From Chitinophaga ginsengisoli (GTDB lineage Bacteria; Bacteroidota; Bacteroidia; Chitinophagales; Chitinophagaceae): a DNA stretch of 64,000 nucleotides. Location: contig NZ_PYGK01000026.1 of the NCBI RefSeq assembly GCF_003014595.1, positions 1 through 64,000 of the forward strand. Reading direction: 5' to 3'. Within the stretch, counting starts at the first letter, position 1; every line of letters begins with the position of its first letter. Positions 42,403-51,394 of this stretch are shown here, piece after piece. The notes under the pieces are model-generated. The model had not been told where the DNA came from. It searched no databases and saw only the letters and a program-made list of their open reading frames with translations. Position numbers and translations under genes: made by a program.

Positions 42403-43809
42403 ATGTCAGATCAACCAAAATCTTTCCAGCGGTCCTTCGGACTGCTGGATGCTACAATGATTGTAGCCGGTTCCATGATCGGTTCCGGCATCTTCCTGGT
42501 AAGCGCCGACATCACCCGTAATGTCGGCTCTGCCGGCTGGCTGGTACTGATATGGATCATCACCGGTGTCCTTACACTGACTGCCGCATTGAGTTATGGA
42601 GAACTGAGTGCCATGTTCCCGCAAGCCGGCGGACAGTACGTTTATCTCAGGGAAGCTTTTAACCGGCTCACCGGTTTCCTGTTCGGATGGAGTTTCTTTA
42701 CCGTGATACAGGCGGGTTCCATTGCAGCGGTAGGCGTCGCTTTTGCTAAGTTCTCCGCCTACCTGTTTCCGGTGCTGAGTGAAAAAAATATCGTGGCTGA
42801 TCTGTCATTCATCAAAATATCCGCAGCACAGATTACTTCCATTCTCCTCATTGTACTGTTGACGTTCATCAATACCCTGGGCGTAAAGGAAGGCAAGCTG
42901 ATACAGACAGGTTTTACCTTAGCCAAGATAGCTGCACTGCTGGCACTGATCCTCTTCGGATGTTTTGCAGCCGATAAAGGTGTATGGGATGCTAACTGGC
43001 AGACAGGCTTTGACCTGCATAAAATGACAGAGCATACCGATACACTGGCGCCGTATGTTGGGCTGGCGGCATTGGGTGCTATCGCGGGAAGTATGGTGGG
43101 AAGTTTGTTCAGTAGTGATTCCTGGAACAACGTCACATTCATCGCAGGAGAGATCAAAAATCCTGAACGTAACATCGGCAGAAGCCTGTTCCTCGGTACA
43201 CTCATCGTTACTGTTATCTATGTAGCCACCAACCTGGTGTACCTGGGCGTATTACCACTGAAGGAGATTGCGTTTGCGGAAAATGAAAGGGTAGGAGTAG
43301 CGGCGGCCGTGAAGATATTCGGTACCAGAGGTACTTACATTATCGCCGGACTGCTGATGGTCTCTACTTTCGGTTGCAATAATGGCCTTATCCTGTCTGG
43401 CGCCCGTGTATGTTATACTATGGCAAAGGATGGTGTATTCTTTAAACAACTGGCTACGCTGAACAAAAACGCGGTTCCGGGAAAAGCATTGTGGATACAA
43501 TGTGCTTGGGCTTCTGTATTGTGCCTCAGTGGCCAATATGGTCAGTTGCTGGAGTATGTAATTTTTGTAGTGTTGATCTTTTATATCCTGACCATTGCAG
43601 GCATCTTCAGGTTACGCCGTACAAGACCTGAGCTGCCAAGGCCATATAAGGCGTTTGGATACCCTGTATTGCCTTTGTTATATATAGTATCCGCCGCTAC
43701 TATTTGCTTCGCGCTATTGGTCTATAAACCGATGTATACGTGGCCTGGATTAGGCATTGTATTACTGGGAATACCTGTCTATTATTTCGCCTGGCGGAAT
43801 AAGTCCTGA
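42403..43809 (+). CDS. APC-family amino-acid permease
   Basis: This is a 468-aa inner-membrane protein with about 12 helices. It has the APC signature GSMIGSGIFLVSADI at helix 1 and FPQAGGQYVYLREAFNRLTG at helices 2-3. Such proteins import amino acids with cations or by exchange. It starts 16 bases after the dehydrogenase stop, so it is in the same operon; this points to an amino-acid-like substrate such as hydroxyproline for the pathway. Its stop abuts the stop of the opposing transglutaminase. Confidence 0.88.
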   Translation: MSDQPKSFQRSFGLLDATMIVAGSMIGSGIFLVSADITRNVGSAGWLVLIWIITGVLTLTAALSYGELSAMFPQAGGQYVYLREAFNRLTGFLFGWSFFTVIQAGSIAAVGVAFAKFSAYLFPVLSEKNIVADLSFIKISAAQITSILLIVLLTFINTLGVKEGKLIQTGFTLAKIAALLALILFGCFAADKGVWDANWQTGFDLHKMTEHTDTLAPYVGLAALGAIAGSMVGSLFSSDSWNNVTFIAGEIKNPERNIGRSLFLGTLIVTVIYVATNLVYLGVLPLKEIAFAENERVGVAAAVKIFGTRGTYIIAGLLMVSTFGCNNGLILSGARVCYTMAKDGVFFKQLATLNKNAVPGKALWIQCAWASVLCLSGQYGQLLEYVIFVVLIFYILTIAGIFRLRRTRPELPRPYKAFGYPVLPLLYIVSAATICFALLVYKPMYTWPGLGIVLLGIPVYYFAWRNKS

Positions 43810-44736
43810 TTATTGTTGTCCTTCGGAATGATCTTCCATTGGTAGGATCTCCCCATGGAGGTGTACGTCATTGGTTTCTTCAGATACATTGCCATCTTCA
43901 TAGCCTACCGCTACGAATACGGACAGCTTTTGTCTCGCTGGTCCTTTGAAGGTGCCTTTCACAGGACTACAATCATTGAAATGTCTTCCTACAGATAGTT
44001 TTACGTGTTTGTTGGTAACCCAGATATTGTTGGTCGGGTCAATGCCTGCCCAGCCATATCCGGGTATCCAGGCATCCACCCAGGCATGAGTGGCGCCTTC
44101 ACCCCGCATACCGTCCTTATTGGGACAGATATACCCGCTTACATAACGGCAGGGAATGCCGCAGGAGCGGAGGATATGTAACATGATATGCGCAAAATCC
44201 TGGCAAACGCCCGACCTGAGTTGCAGGATCTCATCTACTGTTGTTTCTACATTGGTGATCCCCTTCAGATACTTGAAATTCTTGAAGATATATTCGCTGC
44301 AATGTTCGGTTACAGCAGCTACGCTTTTGCCTGGCTGTTTTATAACTGTGATGATATTGTTGATCGCGCTCTGCGTCTTTATGATGTCGGGCTGCGCCAG
44401 TTCAAGTAATAACAGCTGGCCTTCCATTTCCTGCTGCAACTGTTCGAAACTTGAATGGAAGTTGATCTGTAATTGGGAAGAAGCTGTAGTACGCACCAAC
44501 AGCTTACTTTCAATGGTGAGTATTTTATGTGGAGGCAGCAGGTTGAAATTGCCGGATTTATTCCCCCAATAGTCAGTAAAGGTTTGTAACTCCGGCTGTC
44601 CCGTGATCAGCAGGTCGTGCTGGAGTATCTCCTGCTCCGGGCATTTATATGGGAAGATCTTGATCTCATTTACGCTTTCTTTAACCGGTCTGTCGTACTC
44701 GTACCTGGTAACATGATGTATTCTGAAAATGGCCAT
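43810..44736 (-). CDS. Transglutaminase-like cysteine protease-fold protein
   Basis: This is a 308-aa protein. The N-terminal beta-rich bacterial transglutaminase-associated domain is followed by the catalytic triad: Cys178 in GVCQDFAH, His in GEGATHAWVDAW and Asp in AGIDPTNN. It has no signal peptide. It is the third gene of an operon with an alpha-E protein and a circularly permuted ATP-grasp protein. That trio is widely conserved and has been predicted to make or process a peptide modification; the substrate is unknown. Confidence 0.9.
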   Translation of the reverse strand: MAIFRIHHVTRYEYDRPVKESVNEIKIFPYKCPEQEILQHDLLITGQPELQTFTDYWGNKSGNFNLLPPHKILTIESKLLVRTTASSQLQINFHSSFEQLQQEMEGQLLLLELAQPDIIKTQSAINNIITVIKQPGKSVAAVTEHCSEYIFKNFKYLKGITNVETTVDEILQLRSGVCQDFAHIMLHILRSCGIPCRYVSGYICPNKDGMRGEGATHAWVDAWIPGYGWAGIDPTNNIWVTNKHVKLSVGRHFNDCSPVKGTFKGPARQKLSVFVAVGYEDGNVSEETNDVHLHGEILPMEDHSEGQQ

Positions 44737-44744
44737 ATGCGAAA

Positions 44745-45686
44745 TTATGCGTAGGAGAAAAATTTTTGACTGAACAGGTTGGTAAAATGCAGGAGATCAT
44801 GACGAAGGTCTTCCAGAAAAGGTTTTAAGGTCTGGTTGTTGAGATCATCAATTTCCAGGTGTTTCACTTTACTGTGCAGTCTTCCAAAGTTTCTGATCAG
44901 GGCCGCATTCTCCTCAGAGATATAACCTTTGGTCACATCCTGCAGGTGCCTGTCAATTCTGCCCAGCGAATATATAACGGAATGAGGAAAATCTTCATTG
45001 AATAATACCTGGTGTAGTACATCGTGGGTATATTGATATGACCGGTATGTTTTGAGATGCAGTTCATAACCCGAAAGCGACATCAGCAAATGCCGCCACT
45101 GCATGATGTCTTTGATCTCATCCACCTTGTACTGGTTGACGGCATACTGTTTGTCTGTGAGCACGATGGTTTCCAGGCAGCGCTCGATATATTTCCCCAG
45201 GTTCATAAATCCCCAGCCGATACCCCGGGCCATGGTAATGTCAGTAATGCCTGTATAAAGCACAGAATGCCTGGTAAAAAGGTCCAGGATATCAGCAGCT
45301 TCATAATTGGACAGACGGCTGTCCAGTGCCGGCTGATTGATCAGGTGATAGAAGGAATTGACTTCCTCCCATACTTCTTTTGTGATATAGTCCTGGATAC
45401 CGCGGGCATTTTCCCTGGCTTTGCCAATGATGGATTTAAGAGAGTTATTGTTTGTGGCATCTGTCAGTAGTTTCTTCAGGGCCGCGCCGGTATTGCCTTC
45501 AATGGCATTGAGTTCTTCTCCAGTTACGCTGGTAAAGGTTTCGAGAACAGACCGCCAGGTAAGGGGACCGTTCACATCTTTGTCGAGTGATAAAAGGTTG
45601 TGAGTAGTCGTAACACGTAATAGTCCTTCTGCGCGCTCCATATAACGGGCCAGCCAGAATAGTGAATCTGCGATCCTGCTTAGCAT
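44745..45686 (-). CDS. Alpha-E domain protein
   Basis: This is a 313-aa all-helical protein with the alpha-E signature MLSRIADSLFWLARYMERAE at the N-terminus and ARGIGWGFMNLGKYIERCLE further on. The repeats form an alpha-helical bundle. It is always found next to the permuted ATP-grasp and transglutaminase, and its role is unknown. It is separated by 27 bases from the ATP-grasp gene upstream and 8 bases from the transglutaminase gene downstream. Confidence 0.92.
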   Translation of the reverse strand: MLSRIADSLFWLARYMERAEGLLRVTTTHNLLSLDKDVNGPLTWRSVLETFTSVTGEELNAIEGNTGAALKKLLTDATNNNSLKSIIGKARENARGIQDYITKEVWEEVNSFYHLINQPALDSRLSNYEAADILDLFTRHSVLYTGITDITMARGIGWGFMNLGKYIERCLETIVLTDKQYAVNQYKVDEIKDIMQWRHLLMSLSGYELHLKTYRSYQYTHDVLHQVLFNEDFPHSVIYSLGRIDRHLQDVTKGYISEENAALIRNFGRLHSKVKHLEIDDLNNQTLKPFLEDLRHDLLHFTNLFSQKFFSYA

Positions 45687-45713
45687 GAATAAAACTTCGT
45701 TTGGTGTGGTGAA

Positions 45714-47159
45714 TCAATCTATAACCCAGGTATCTTTACTACCTCCTCCCTGTGAGGAGTTGACGATCAGGGAATCTTTACGGAGCGCAACTCTTGTAAG
45801 TCCGCCCGGTACGATCTGCACACCCTGCGGACCGCAAAGGGCATAAGGACGGAGGTCCACATGTCTTGCCTGGAAAGTACCATCTATGAAACAGGGAACG
45901 GTAGACAGTTTAATGATAGGCTGCGCGATAAAGCTGCGGGGCTCTGCCTCAATAGCAGCTTTTGCCTTTGCCCATTCTTCCGGGCTTACCTTATTGCCCA
46001 TCACCATACCATAGCCGCCTGACTGGTTAGTCCTTTTGATGACCATCTGTGTATAGTTGTCAAACACATATTGCCGGGCATCCCGGTCACTCATTTCATA
46101 GGTGGGCACGTTGGGAAGGATCGGCTCTTCATTGAGGTAATACCGGATCATTGCCGGTACATAGGCATATACGGCTTTATCATCAGCAACACCGTTTCCC
46201 ACCGCGTTCACAATGGCTACATTGCCCATGCGGTAAGCACTCATTAGTCCGGGGATGCCCAGTGCACTATCAGGACGGAACATCAGCGGATCCAGGAATT
46301 CATCATCAATACGCCGATAGATCACATGCACCTGTTCCAGGCCATTGGTTGTTTTCATATACACCTTATGGTTGTTCACCACCAAATCTCTTCCCTCCAC
46401 GAGTGGAATGCCCATCTGCCGGGCGAGGAAGGTATGTTCGTAATAAGCTGAATTATAGATGCCAGGTGTCAGTAAAACCACCAGCGGATTAGACAGTTGC
46501 CCGGGCCCCATTTGCAGGAGTATTTCATGCAGCAGGAGAGGGTAATTGCTGACACGTCTCACATGACTGGCCGCCAGCAGTTCAGGAAAGATCCTTTTGG
46601 TCACTTCCCTGTTCTCCAGCATATAGCTGACGCCGGATGGCGTACGCAGGTTGTCTTCCAGTACATAAAAGAGGCCATCTTCGCCACGGATCAGGTCTAT
46701 CCCGGAAATATGTACATAAACATCATGAGGCACTTTAATCCCGAATACCTCCCTGGTATAATGAGGGCAGGAGGCAATCAGCGAGGCAGGCACGATGTTA
46801 TCTTTCAGGATCTGCTGCTCGTTATAGATATCTTTGAGGAACAAATTAAGCGCTTTCAGGCGCTGTTTGATGCCGGCCTCAATGTGATCCCATTCCTGGC
46901 CGATAATAATACGGGGAATAATGTCAAAGGGGAAAATGCGTTCAATACCGGCATCCTCACTATATACAGTGAAGGTGATACCCTGGTTCATAAAAAGCTC
47001 TCCGGCCAGTCTGTCTTTCTGTTGCAGATCATCAATATTAAACTGTTTAAGGGTGGCAATGACCTTGCTGTATTGCTCCCTGATCTGCTGCCGGTCGCAC
47101 ATCTCGTCCCAGATGCCGGTGGCATAGTCGTATTGCTCCAATAATGTTGGCAGGCTCAT
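45714..47159 (-). CDS. Circularly permuted type 2 ATP-grasp protein
   Basis: This is a 481-aa protein with a permuted ATP-grasp fold: RGEDGLFYVLEDNLRTPSGV, VYRRIDDEFLDPL-like (IYRRIDDEFLDPLMF), NAVGNGVADDKAVYAYVP, and the C-terminal DLRPYALCGPQGVQIVPGGL and SSQGGGSKDTWV. ATP-grasp enzymes ligate a carboxylate to an amine via acyl phosphate. As the first gene of the trio it probably builds the amide or peptide bond that the transglutaminase later handles. This is a prediction from comparative genomics, not shown. Confidence 0.93.
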   Translation of the reverse strand: MSLPTLLEQYDYATGIWDEMCDRQQIREQYSKVIATLKQFNIDDLQQKDRLAGELFMNQGITFTVYSEDAGIERIFPFDIIPRIIIGQEWDHIEAGIKQRLKALNLFLKDIYNEQQILKDNIVPASLIASCPHYTREVFGIKVPHDVYVHISGIDLIRGEDGLFYVLEDNLRTPSGVSYMLENREVTKRIFPELLAASHVRRVSNYPLLLHEILLQMGPGQLSNPLVVLLTPGIYNSAYYEHTFLARQMGIPLVEGRDLVVNNHKVYMKTTNGLEQVHVIYRRIDDEFLDPLMFRPDSALGIPGLMSAYRMGNVAIVNAVGNGVADDKAVYAYVPAMIRYYLNEEPILPNVPTYEMSDRDARQYVFDNYTQMVIKRTNQSGGYGMVMGNKVSPEEWAKAKAAIEAEPRSFIAQPIIKLSTVPCFIDGTFQARHVDLRPYALCGPQGVQIVPGGLTRVALRKDSLIVNSSQGGGSKDTWVID

Positions 47160-47366
47160 ACCAGTGGTTTAATGGGTTAGTAAGTTTTCGGGCGTCAGAT
47201 ACAATTTAGTGTTTTACGGGGAAAAATAACAGCAGTCTCTTCAAAAAGAATTAAAATTTCAGTGGTAGATACCGAAAAAAAGGAGGTTTGAGTCTGGAAT
47301 TATATTATATAATATTATTTATAATGTATTACTGGTGCTTAAATCCGCACCTTGGAAATGTAATCT

Positions 47367-48041
47367 TCAGGCTTCCCATTTATATCCTGTTGCATAGATC
47401 GTTTTCAGATAATTGCCTGCGCCGGCTTCGTGGAGTTTCTTTTTGAGGTTTTTGATGTGCGCGTAAATAACGTTGTTATCTTCACGAAGACCGGCGATAT
47501 CGCCCGAAAGCTGCTCTGCAAGTTCGTGTTTTGAAATGACCTTGTTTTTATTGCCCAGGAAGTACAAAAGCAGGTCAAACTCTTTCCTGGTAAGGGAGAC
47601 CGGGTTATTATTGATCTGTACAGTTTTACCCAGCAGATCGATGGTCAGTTCTTCCTGCCGGATAACATTGCAGTTATCATATTTCATTCTTCTGATCACG
47701 GAAAAGATCCTGGCGGATAGTTCCGGCAAATGAAATGGCTTCGTAACATAGTCATCCGCCCCATTCTCCAGGGCAGAGATCTTATCCTCGTATGCAGTTT
47801 TAGCGGAAATGACGATGATGCCTGCCATTTTATTATTCGCCTTTATTGCCTCCAGCAGCCGGTTGCCATCCCCATCCGGCAGGACCAGGTCCAGCAGGAT
47901 GCAATCATACTGATACATCTCTATTTTTGACAGTGCCCGCTGATAGTTGTTTGCATACTCACATATATAATTTCCGTCAGATAAATAGGAGATCATAACC
48001 TGCGATAGTGCCAGATCGCCATCGATGATCAATAGTTTCAT
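47367..48041 (-). CDS. OmpR-type response regulator
   Basis: This is a 224-aa regulator. The receiver has the acidic pair in LLIIDGDLALS (the second acid is replaced by Gly-Asp), phospho-acceptor Asp in DCILLDLVLPDGDGN and the Lys in DDYVTKPFHLPEL. The C-terminal winged helix has LTRKEFDLLLYFL and NVIYAHIKNLKKKL. No sensor kinase gene is adjacent, so it is an orphan. It lies upstream of the ATP-grasp operon but separated by an AT-rich 207-base gap. Confidence 0.9.
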   Translation of the reverse strand: MKLLIIDGDLALSQVMISYLSDGNYICEYANNYQRALSKIEMYQYDCILLDLVLPDGDGNRLLEAIKANNKMAGIIVISAKTAYEDKISALENGADDYVTKPFHLPELSARIFSVIRRMKYDNCNVIRQEELTIDLLGKTVQINNNPVSLTRKEFDLLLYFLGNKNKVISKHELAEQLSGDIAGLREDNNVIYAHIKNLKKKLHEAGAGNYLKTIYATGYKWEA

Positions 48042-48310
48042 GTCACAATATTATTTCCCAAATCTGAATTAATTCTGAATGCAGGTGTCCGGTCAGGCCC
48101 GGGCCAGGCATATAATATTTTATTTTATTCCATTGAGTGTCTTCTGAGTGTATGAAAACCAATACGGTAGCGCGTTTAGGGCGCCTGTGCTATCGCCTGG
48201 AGTACCCTTTCGGCGAACTTTACTATTCCTTTTCATAGTGCAGTATTTTTTCCCGATCCGAGCCGGTTACTACTGCGGAGTAGTCTTTCTTTGCATAAAA
48301 TTTACTGTAG

Positions 48311-50692
48311 TTGAAACATCTATACTTTATACTCGGTCTGATTCTGATAAATATTGCCGCTTTCGCACAAACTGGTACTATCAAAGGAACGATCAATTCT
48401 GCCGATGGTAAACCCGCCGCATTTGTGACTGTGGGCTTGAAGGATACAAAGAAGGGAGCATTGACGAATGAAGAAGGGCAGTTTATACTCAAAAATGTTA
48501 AACAAGGTGACTATGTACTGGTTATTTCCTACACCGGTACCAAAACAATACATAAATCGGTGACTGTTTCTGCCGAGCAGACCACGGACGTTACGCTGGC
48601 ACTGGAAGCCACTGCTGCGCAGCTGAACGAAATTGTAGTGGAAGGCACCAAAACAAGCACGATCAATAAAAGCCCTGTTAATATAGGCAAGATCCCTGTT
48701 GCAGCCATCGACCTGCCACAGGGCGTTGCTATAATCGGACATGAAACACTGGAAGAGCAGCAGGTACAGCGCATGAGCGATGTAGTGAAAAATGTGAATG
48801 GCGTATACATGGCGTCTTCCCGCGCCAGCACCCAGGAAGCATTCAACGCAAGAGGATACGCCTTTTCCAGCACCAACATGTTCAAGAATGGCGCACGTGT
48901 CAATTCTGGCGTAATGCCGGAAATGAGCGGCCTGGAGAAAGTAGAGATCCTGAAAGGAAGCGCCGCTATCCTCTATGGTAACGTTGCACCAGGCGCCGTG
49001 ATGAATATGGTGACCAAGCAACCTAAATTTAACTTCGGTGGTGAAGTGAATGTACGCACAGGTAGTTATGGCCTGTTAAAGCCTTCATTTGATGTATATG
49101 GCCCTATCTCGTCCAAAGTAGCATACAGGATTGACGGTACCTTTGAAACAACAGACAGCTACCGCGATAAAGTACATTCAAAACGTTATTATGTAAATCC
49201 TTCGCTGCTGTTCAAATTAAGCGACCGTACAGAGATAGTGGTACAGGGTGATTATCTGAAACATGACTTTACACCTGATTTCGGTATCGGTTCCCTGGAC
49301 AATACCAAAATACCTGATGTACCACGTAACAGCTTTTATGGTACACCATGGCAGTATGCACATACACAACAGTCATCTGCCGGTGCATCCATCAGGCACA
49401 AACTGAATGATGTATGGACTTTGAATGGTATGGTTTCTTACCAGCATTATAGCCGCGATTATTATGCCGTAGAAAGGATCCAGGCAGATGCTACCGGTAA
49501 ATGGGCCCGCCCGCTGAACAGAACATTCAACAGTGAAGAGTATTACCTGGCACAGGTAGACCTGAACGGTAAGTTTAAAACAGGTAGTTTAGAACATAAC
49601 GTGCTGGCCGGTGTAGATGGAGACCGTTACAATACCAAGGCTTATACCTACAATCAGCCTGCTACATACGATACCATCAACATCCTGAATCCTGATCTGT
49701 ACAAACCGCGCACTGATATTCCGGATGCAGTAAGGATCAAGAGCGTAACCACCCCGATCAATCGCATCGGTGTATATGTACAGGACCTGATCAAAATCAC
49801 GCCTAAGTTAAATGTACTGGCAGGTGTAAGATTCTCTTATCTGCAGAATGAAGCACCGGCTACTTACGACTACAAATCGGGCCAGACGACAAAGACCGCC
49901 GCTAAATATGATGATGCCTTCTCTCCAAGAATAGGTATCGTGTACAAGCCGATAGAAACCGTGGCAGTATTCGCAAGTTATTCCAACTCTTTCACGCCTA
50001 ACACTGGTCTGAACGTTGACAGTACTTCCCTGGATCCATCTGTGATTGATCAGTATGAAGTAGGTGTGAAGAATGATTTCCTGAAAGGAAAACTGTCAGT
50101 GAATGTTACCGCATATCGTATCAAGAACAGTAATTACGCGCAGACCGCTCCATTCCAGAAAGATGGTGTGACGCCTAACAACAATACCAACCTGAAAGCG
50201 CTGATCGGCGAAACATTAAGCCGTGGTGTGGAAGTGGACATCGCAGGCCATCCGTTGCCAGGTCTGGATGTAATTGGCGGATACAGCTACAATAACATCA
50301 CTATTGCAAGTAGCACTGGTTTAAACGGTAGCTCTATAAAAGGTGAACGCCTGGTGGGTAACCCAAATCATACCGCCAACGCGAATGTGTTCTATACCTT
50401 ACAGCAATCAGCACTGAAAGGCGTGAAATTTGGCGTAGGTTATTATTATATCGGTCAGCGTTTCGGCGGCTGGAACAATACCGTCAACCAGAGCCAGAAA
50501 TACAACCGCCTGATCTCTGCACCAGGTTTCTCTACACTTGATCTGAGTGCAGGTTATACCTTCAAACGTATCTCTGTACTGGCTAAAGTATCTAACGTGA
50601 CCAACACTTACAACTATTACGTTCACGAAAACTATAGCATCAACCCGATACCACCTACTCAGTTCGTAGGTACTGTATCTTATAGATTCTAA
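48311..50692 (+). CDS. TonB-dependent siderophore-type receptor
   Basis: This is a 793-aa outer-membrane receptor with a TTG start (signal peptide YFILGLILINIAAFAQ). A carboxypeptidase-regulatory-like domain (about 22-105, GTIKGTINSADGKPAAFVTV) precedes the plug (about 120-245, EVNVRTGSYG at its edge, EKVEILKGSAAILYGNVAPG). The barrel ends with the C-terminal aromatic strand (TVSYRF). The plug and barrel pattern matches siderophore receptors such as the FhuA/FecA type. No iron-uptake partner genes are next to it. No closer ATG was noticed. A strong terminator follows. Confidence 0.9.
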   Translation: MKHLYFILGLILINIAAFAQTGTIKGTINSADGKPAAFVTVGLKDTKKGALTNEEGQFILKNVKQGDYVLVISYTGTKTIHKSVTVSAEQTTDVTLALEATAAQLNEIVVEGTKTSTINKSPVNIGKIPVAAIDLPQGVAIIGHETLEEQQVQRMSDVVKNVNGVYMASSRASTQEAFNARGYAFSSTNMFKNGARVNSGVMPEMSGLEKVEILKGSAAILYGNVAPGAVMNMVTKQPKFNFGGEVNVRTGSYGLLKPSFDVYGPISSKVAYRIDGTFETTDSYRDKVHSKRYYVNPSLLFKLSDRTEIVVQGDYLKHDFTPDFGIGSLDNTKIPDVPRNSFYGTPWQYAHTQQSSAGASIRHKLNDVWTLNGMVSYQHYSRDYYAVERIQADATGKWARPLNRTFNSEEYYLAQVDLNGKFKTGSLEHNVLAGVDGDRYNTKAYTYNQPATYDTINILNPDLYKPRTDIPDAVRIKSVTTPINRIGVYVQDLIKITPKLNVLAGVRFSYLQNEAPATYDYKSGQTTKTAAKYDDAFSPRIGIVYKPIETVAVFASYSNSFTPNTGLNVDSTSLDPSVIDQYEVGVKNDFLKGKLSVNVTAYRIKNSNYAQTAPFQKDGVTPNNNTNLKALIGETLSRGVEVDIAGHPLPGLDVIGGYSYNNITIASSTGLNGSSIKGERLVGNPNHTANANVFYTLQQSALKGVKFGVGYYYIGQRFGGWNNTVNQSQKYNRLISAPGFSTLDLSAGYTFKRISVLAKVSNVTNTYNYYVHENYSINPIPPTQFVGTVSYRF

Positions 50693-50714
50693 GAAGTAAG
50701 TCATTATAACAATG

Positions 50715-50750
50715 AAAGCGGGCGTCTCATTTATTGGGGCGCCCGCTTTT
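50715..50750 (+). terminator. Strong intrinsic terminator
   Basis: AAAGCGGGCGTC pairs with GGCGCCCGCTTT (one G-U pair), with a T-rich loop and a T-run at the 3' end. It lies just after the siderophore-receptor stop. Confidence 0.8.
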
Positions 50751-50879
50751 GCTTTAATCAATATAGCCGTATCCTTTAAACCCAACCTGGAAATCTTTTA
50801 CAAGGCCTACCCGTTGTGGATGGCGATGATTGCTCTTCATCGTATAAACTATCAGGATAGATAAAACATTGTGAAAAAG

Positions 50880-50910
50880 TTTGAAATATTATTTTAAGAA
50901 TGTAAGTTTG
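50880..50910 (+). promoter_or_regulatory. Bacteroidetes-type promoter
   Basis: TTTG at 50880-50883 is followed after exactly 19 bases by TAAGTTTG at 50903-50910. This matches the known Bacteroidetes consensus (TTTG, then about 19 bases, then TAnnTTTG). It points toward the giant PA14 gene, whose ATG lies 485 bases downstream, implying a long leader. A second -7-like TACATTTG occurs at 50966-50973. Confidence 0.55.
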
Positions 50911-51394
50911 CTGTTACTGAGCTTGCTGGAGAGCCTATACCGTTCAGCAAGACCATAGTTATAAATACATTTGTTGCCCTTCTGAATGTCCAGGATCAAG
51001 AGGACCTTGTATACGTTAAGACGCGCAAATGTTCGTAGTGCAATTTTTAAGTCAGTTTTAAAGTCAGCTAACAGAATCGTAATCCTTAATTATCTATGAA
51101 TTGGTATTCCTAAAGGACTTATTGTACCAGTTGTTGTTTGCCCGGTGCTGTTGCTTTGCAGCATGATATTGTGTTTTGTGCAGCCTTGAGATAAGGGAGC
51201 TACAGATGGTATGCATTGAACTATTATTTATTTCCGGCCCTGGAGGCGGGGTGAAAGTGCTATGTCCACAGAATGTCTTTGTCAGAAATCTAAATAAACC
51301 GTTTTGTCCCGGCTTCTCTGCCGATAGTAATGCTATTGCCGCTATTCGGGGAAGACTATACGACCAATAAAATAACATTTCAAATATATCCCTG
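50911..51394 (+). other. Long 5' leader ahead of the giant surface operon
   Basis: This stretch has no supported gene. Small frames on both strands have no family resemblance. If the promoter at 50880 is used, it is a leader of about 480 bases, which may hold a regulatory RNA or a small peptide, but I found no clear known riboswitch. GTGCTG/CAGCAT-type partial hairpins occur in it. Confidence 0.35.

Noticed and set aside
46497..47144. 215-codon plus-strand frame
   Set aside because: Antisense to the ATP-grasp gene, with low-complexity translation and no known motif.
48320..49021. 233-codon minus-strand frame opposite the siderophore receptor
   Set aside because: Cys- and His-rich shadow translation; the plus strand has a complete TonB-receptor plug here.
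51094..51378. Minus-strand frame in the leader of the giant operon
   Set aside because: No start context, family or conserved composition; likely chance.
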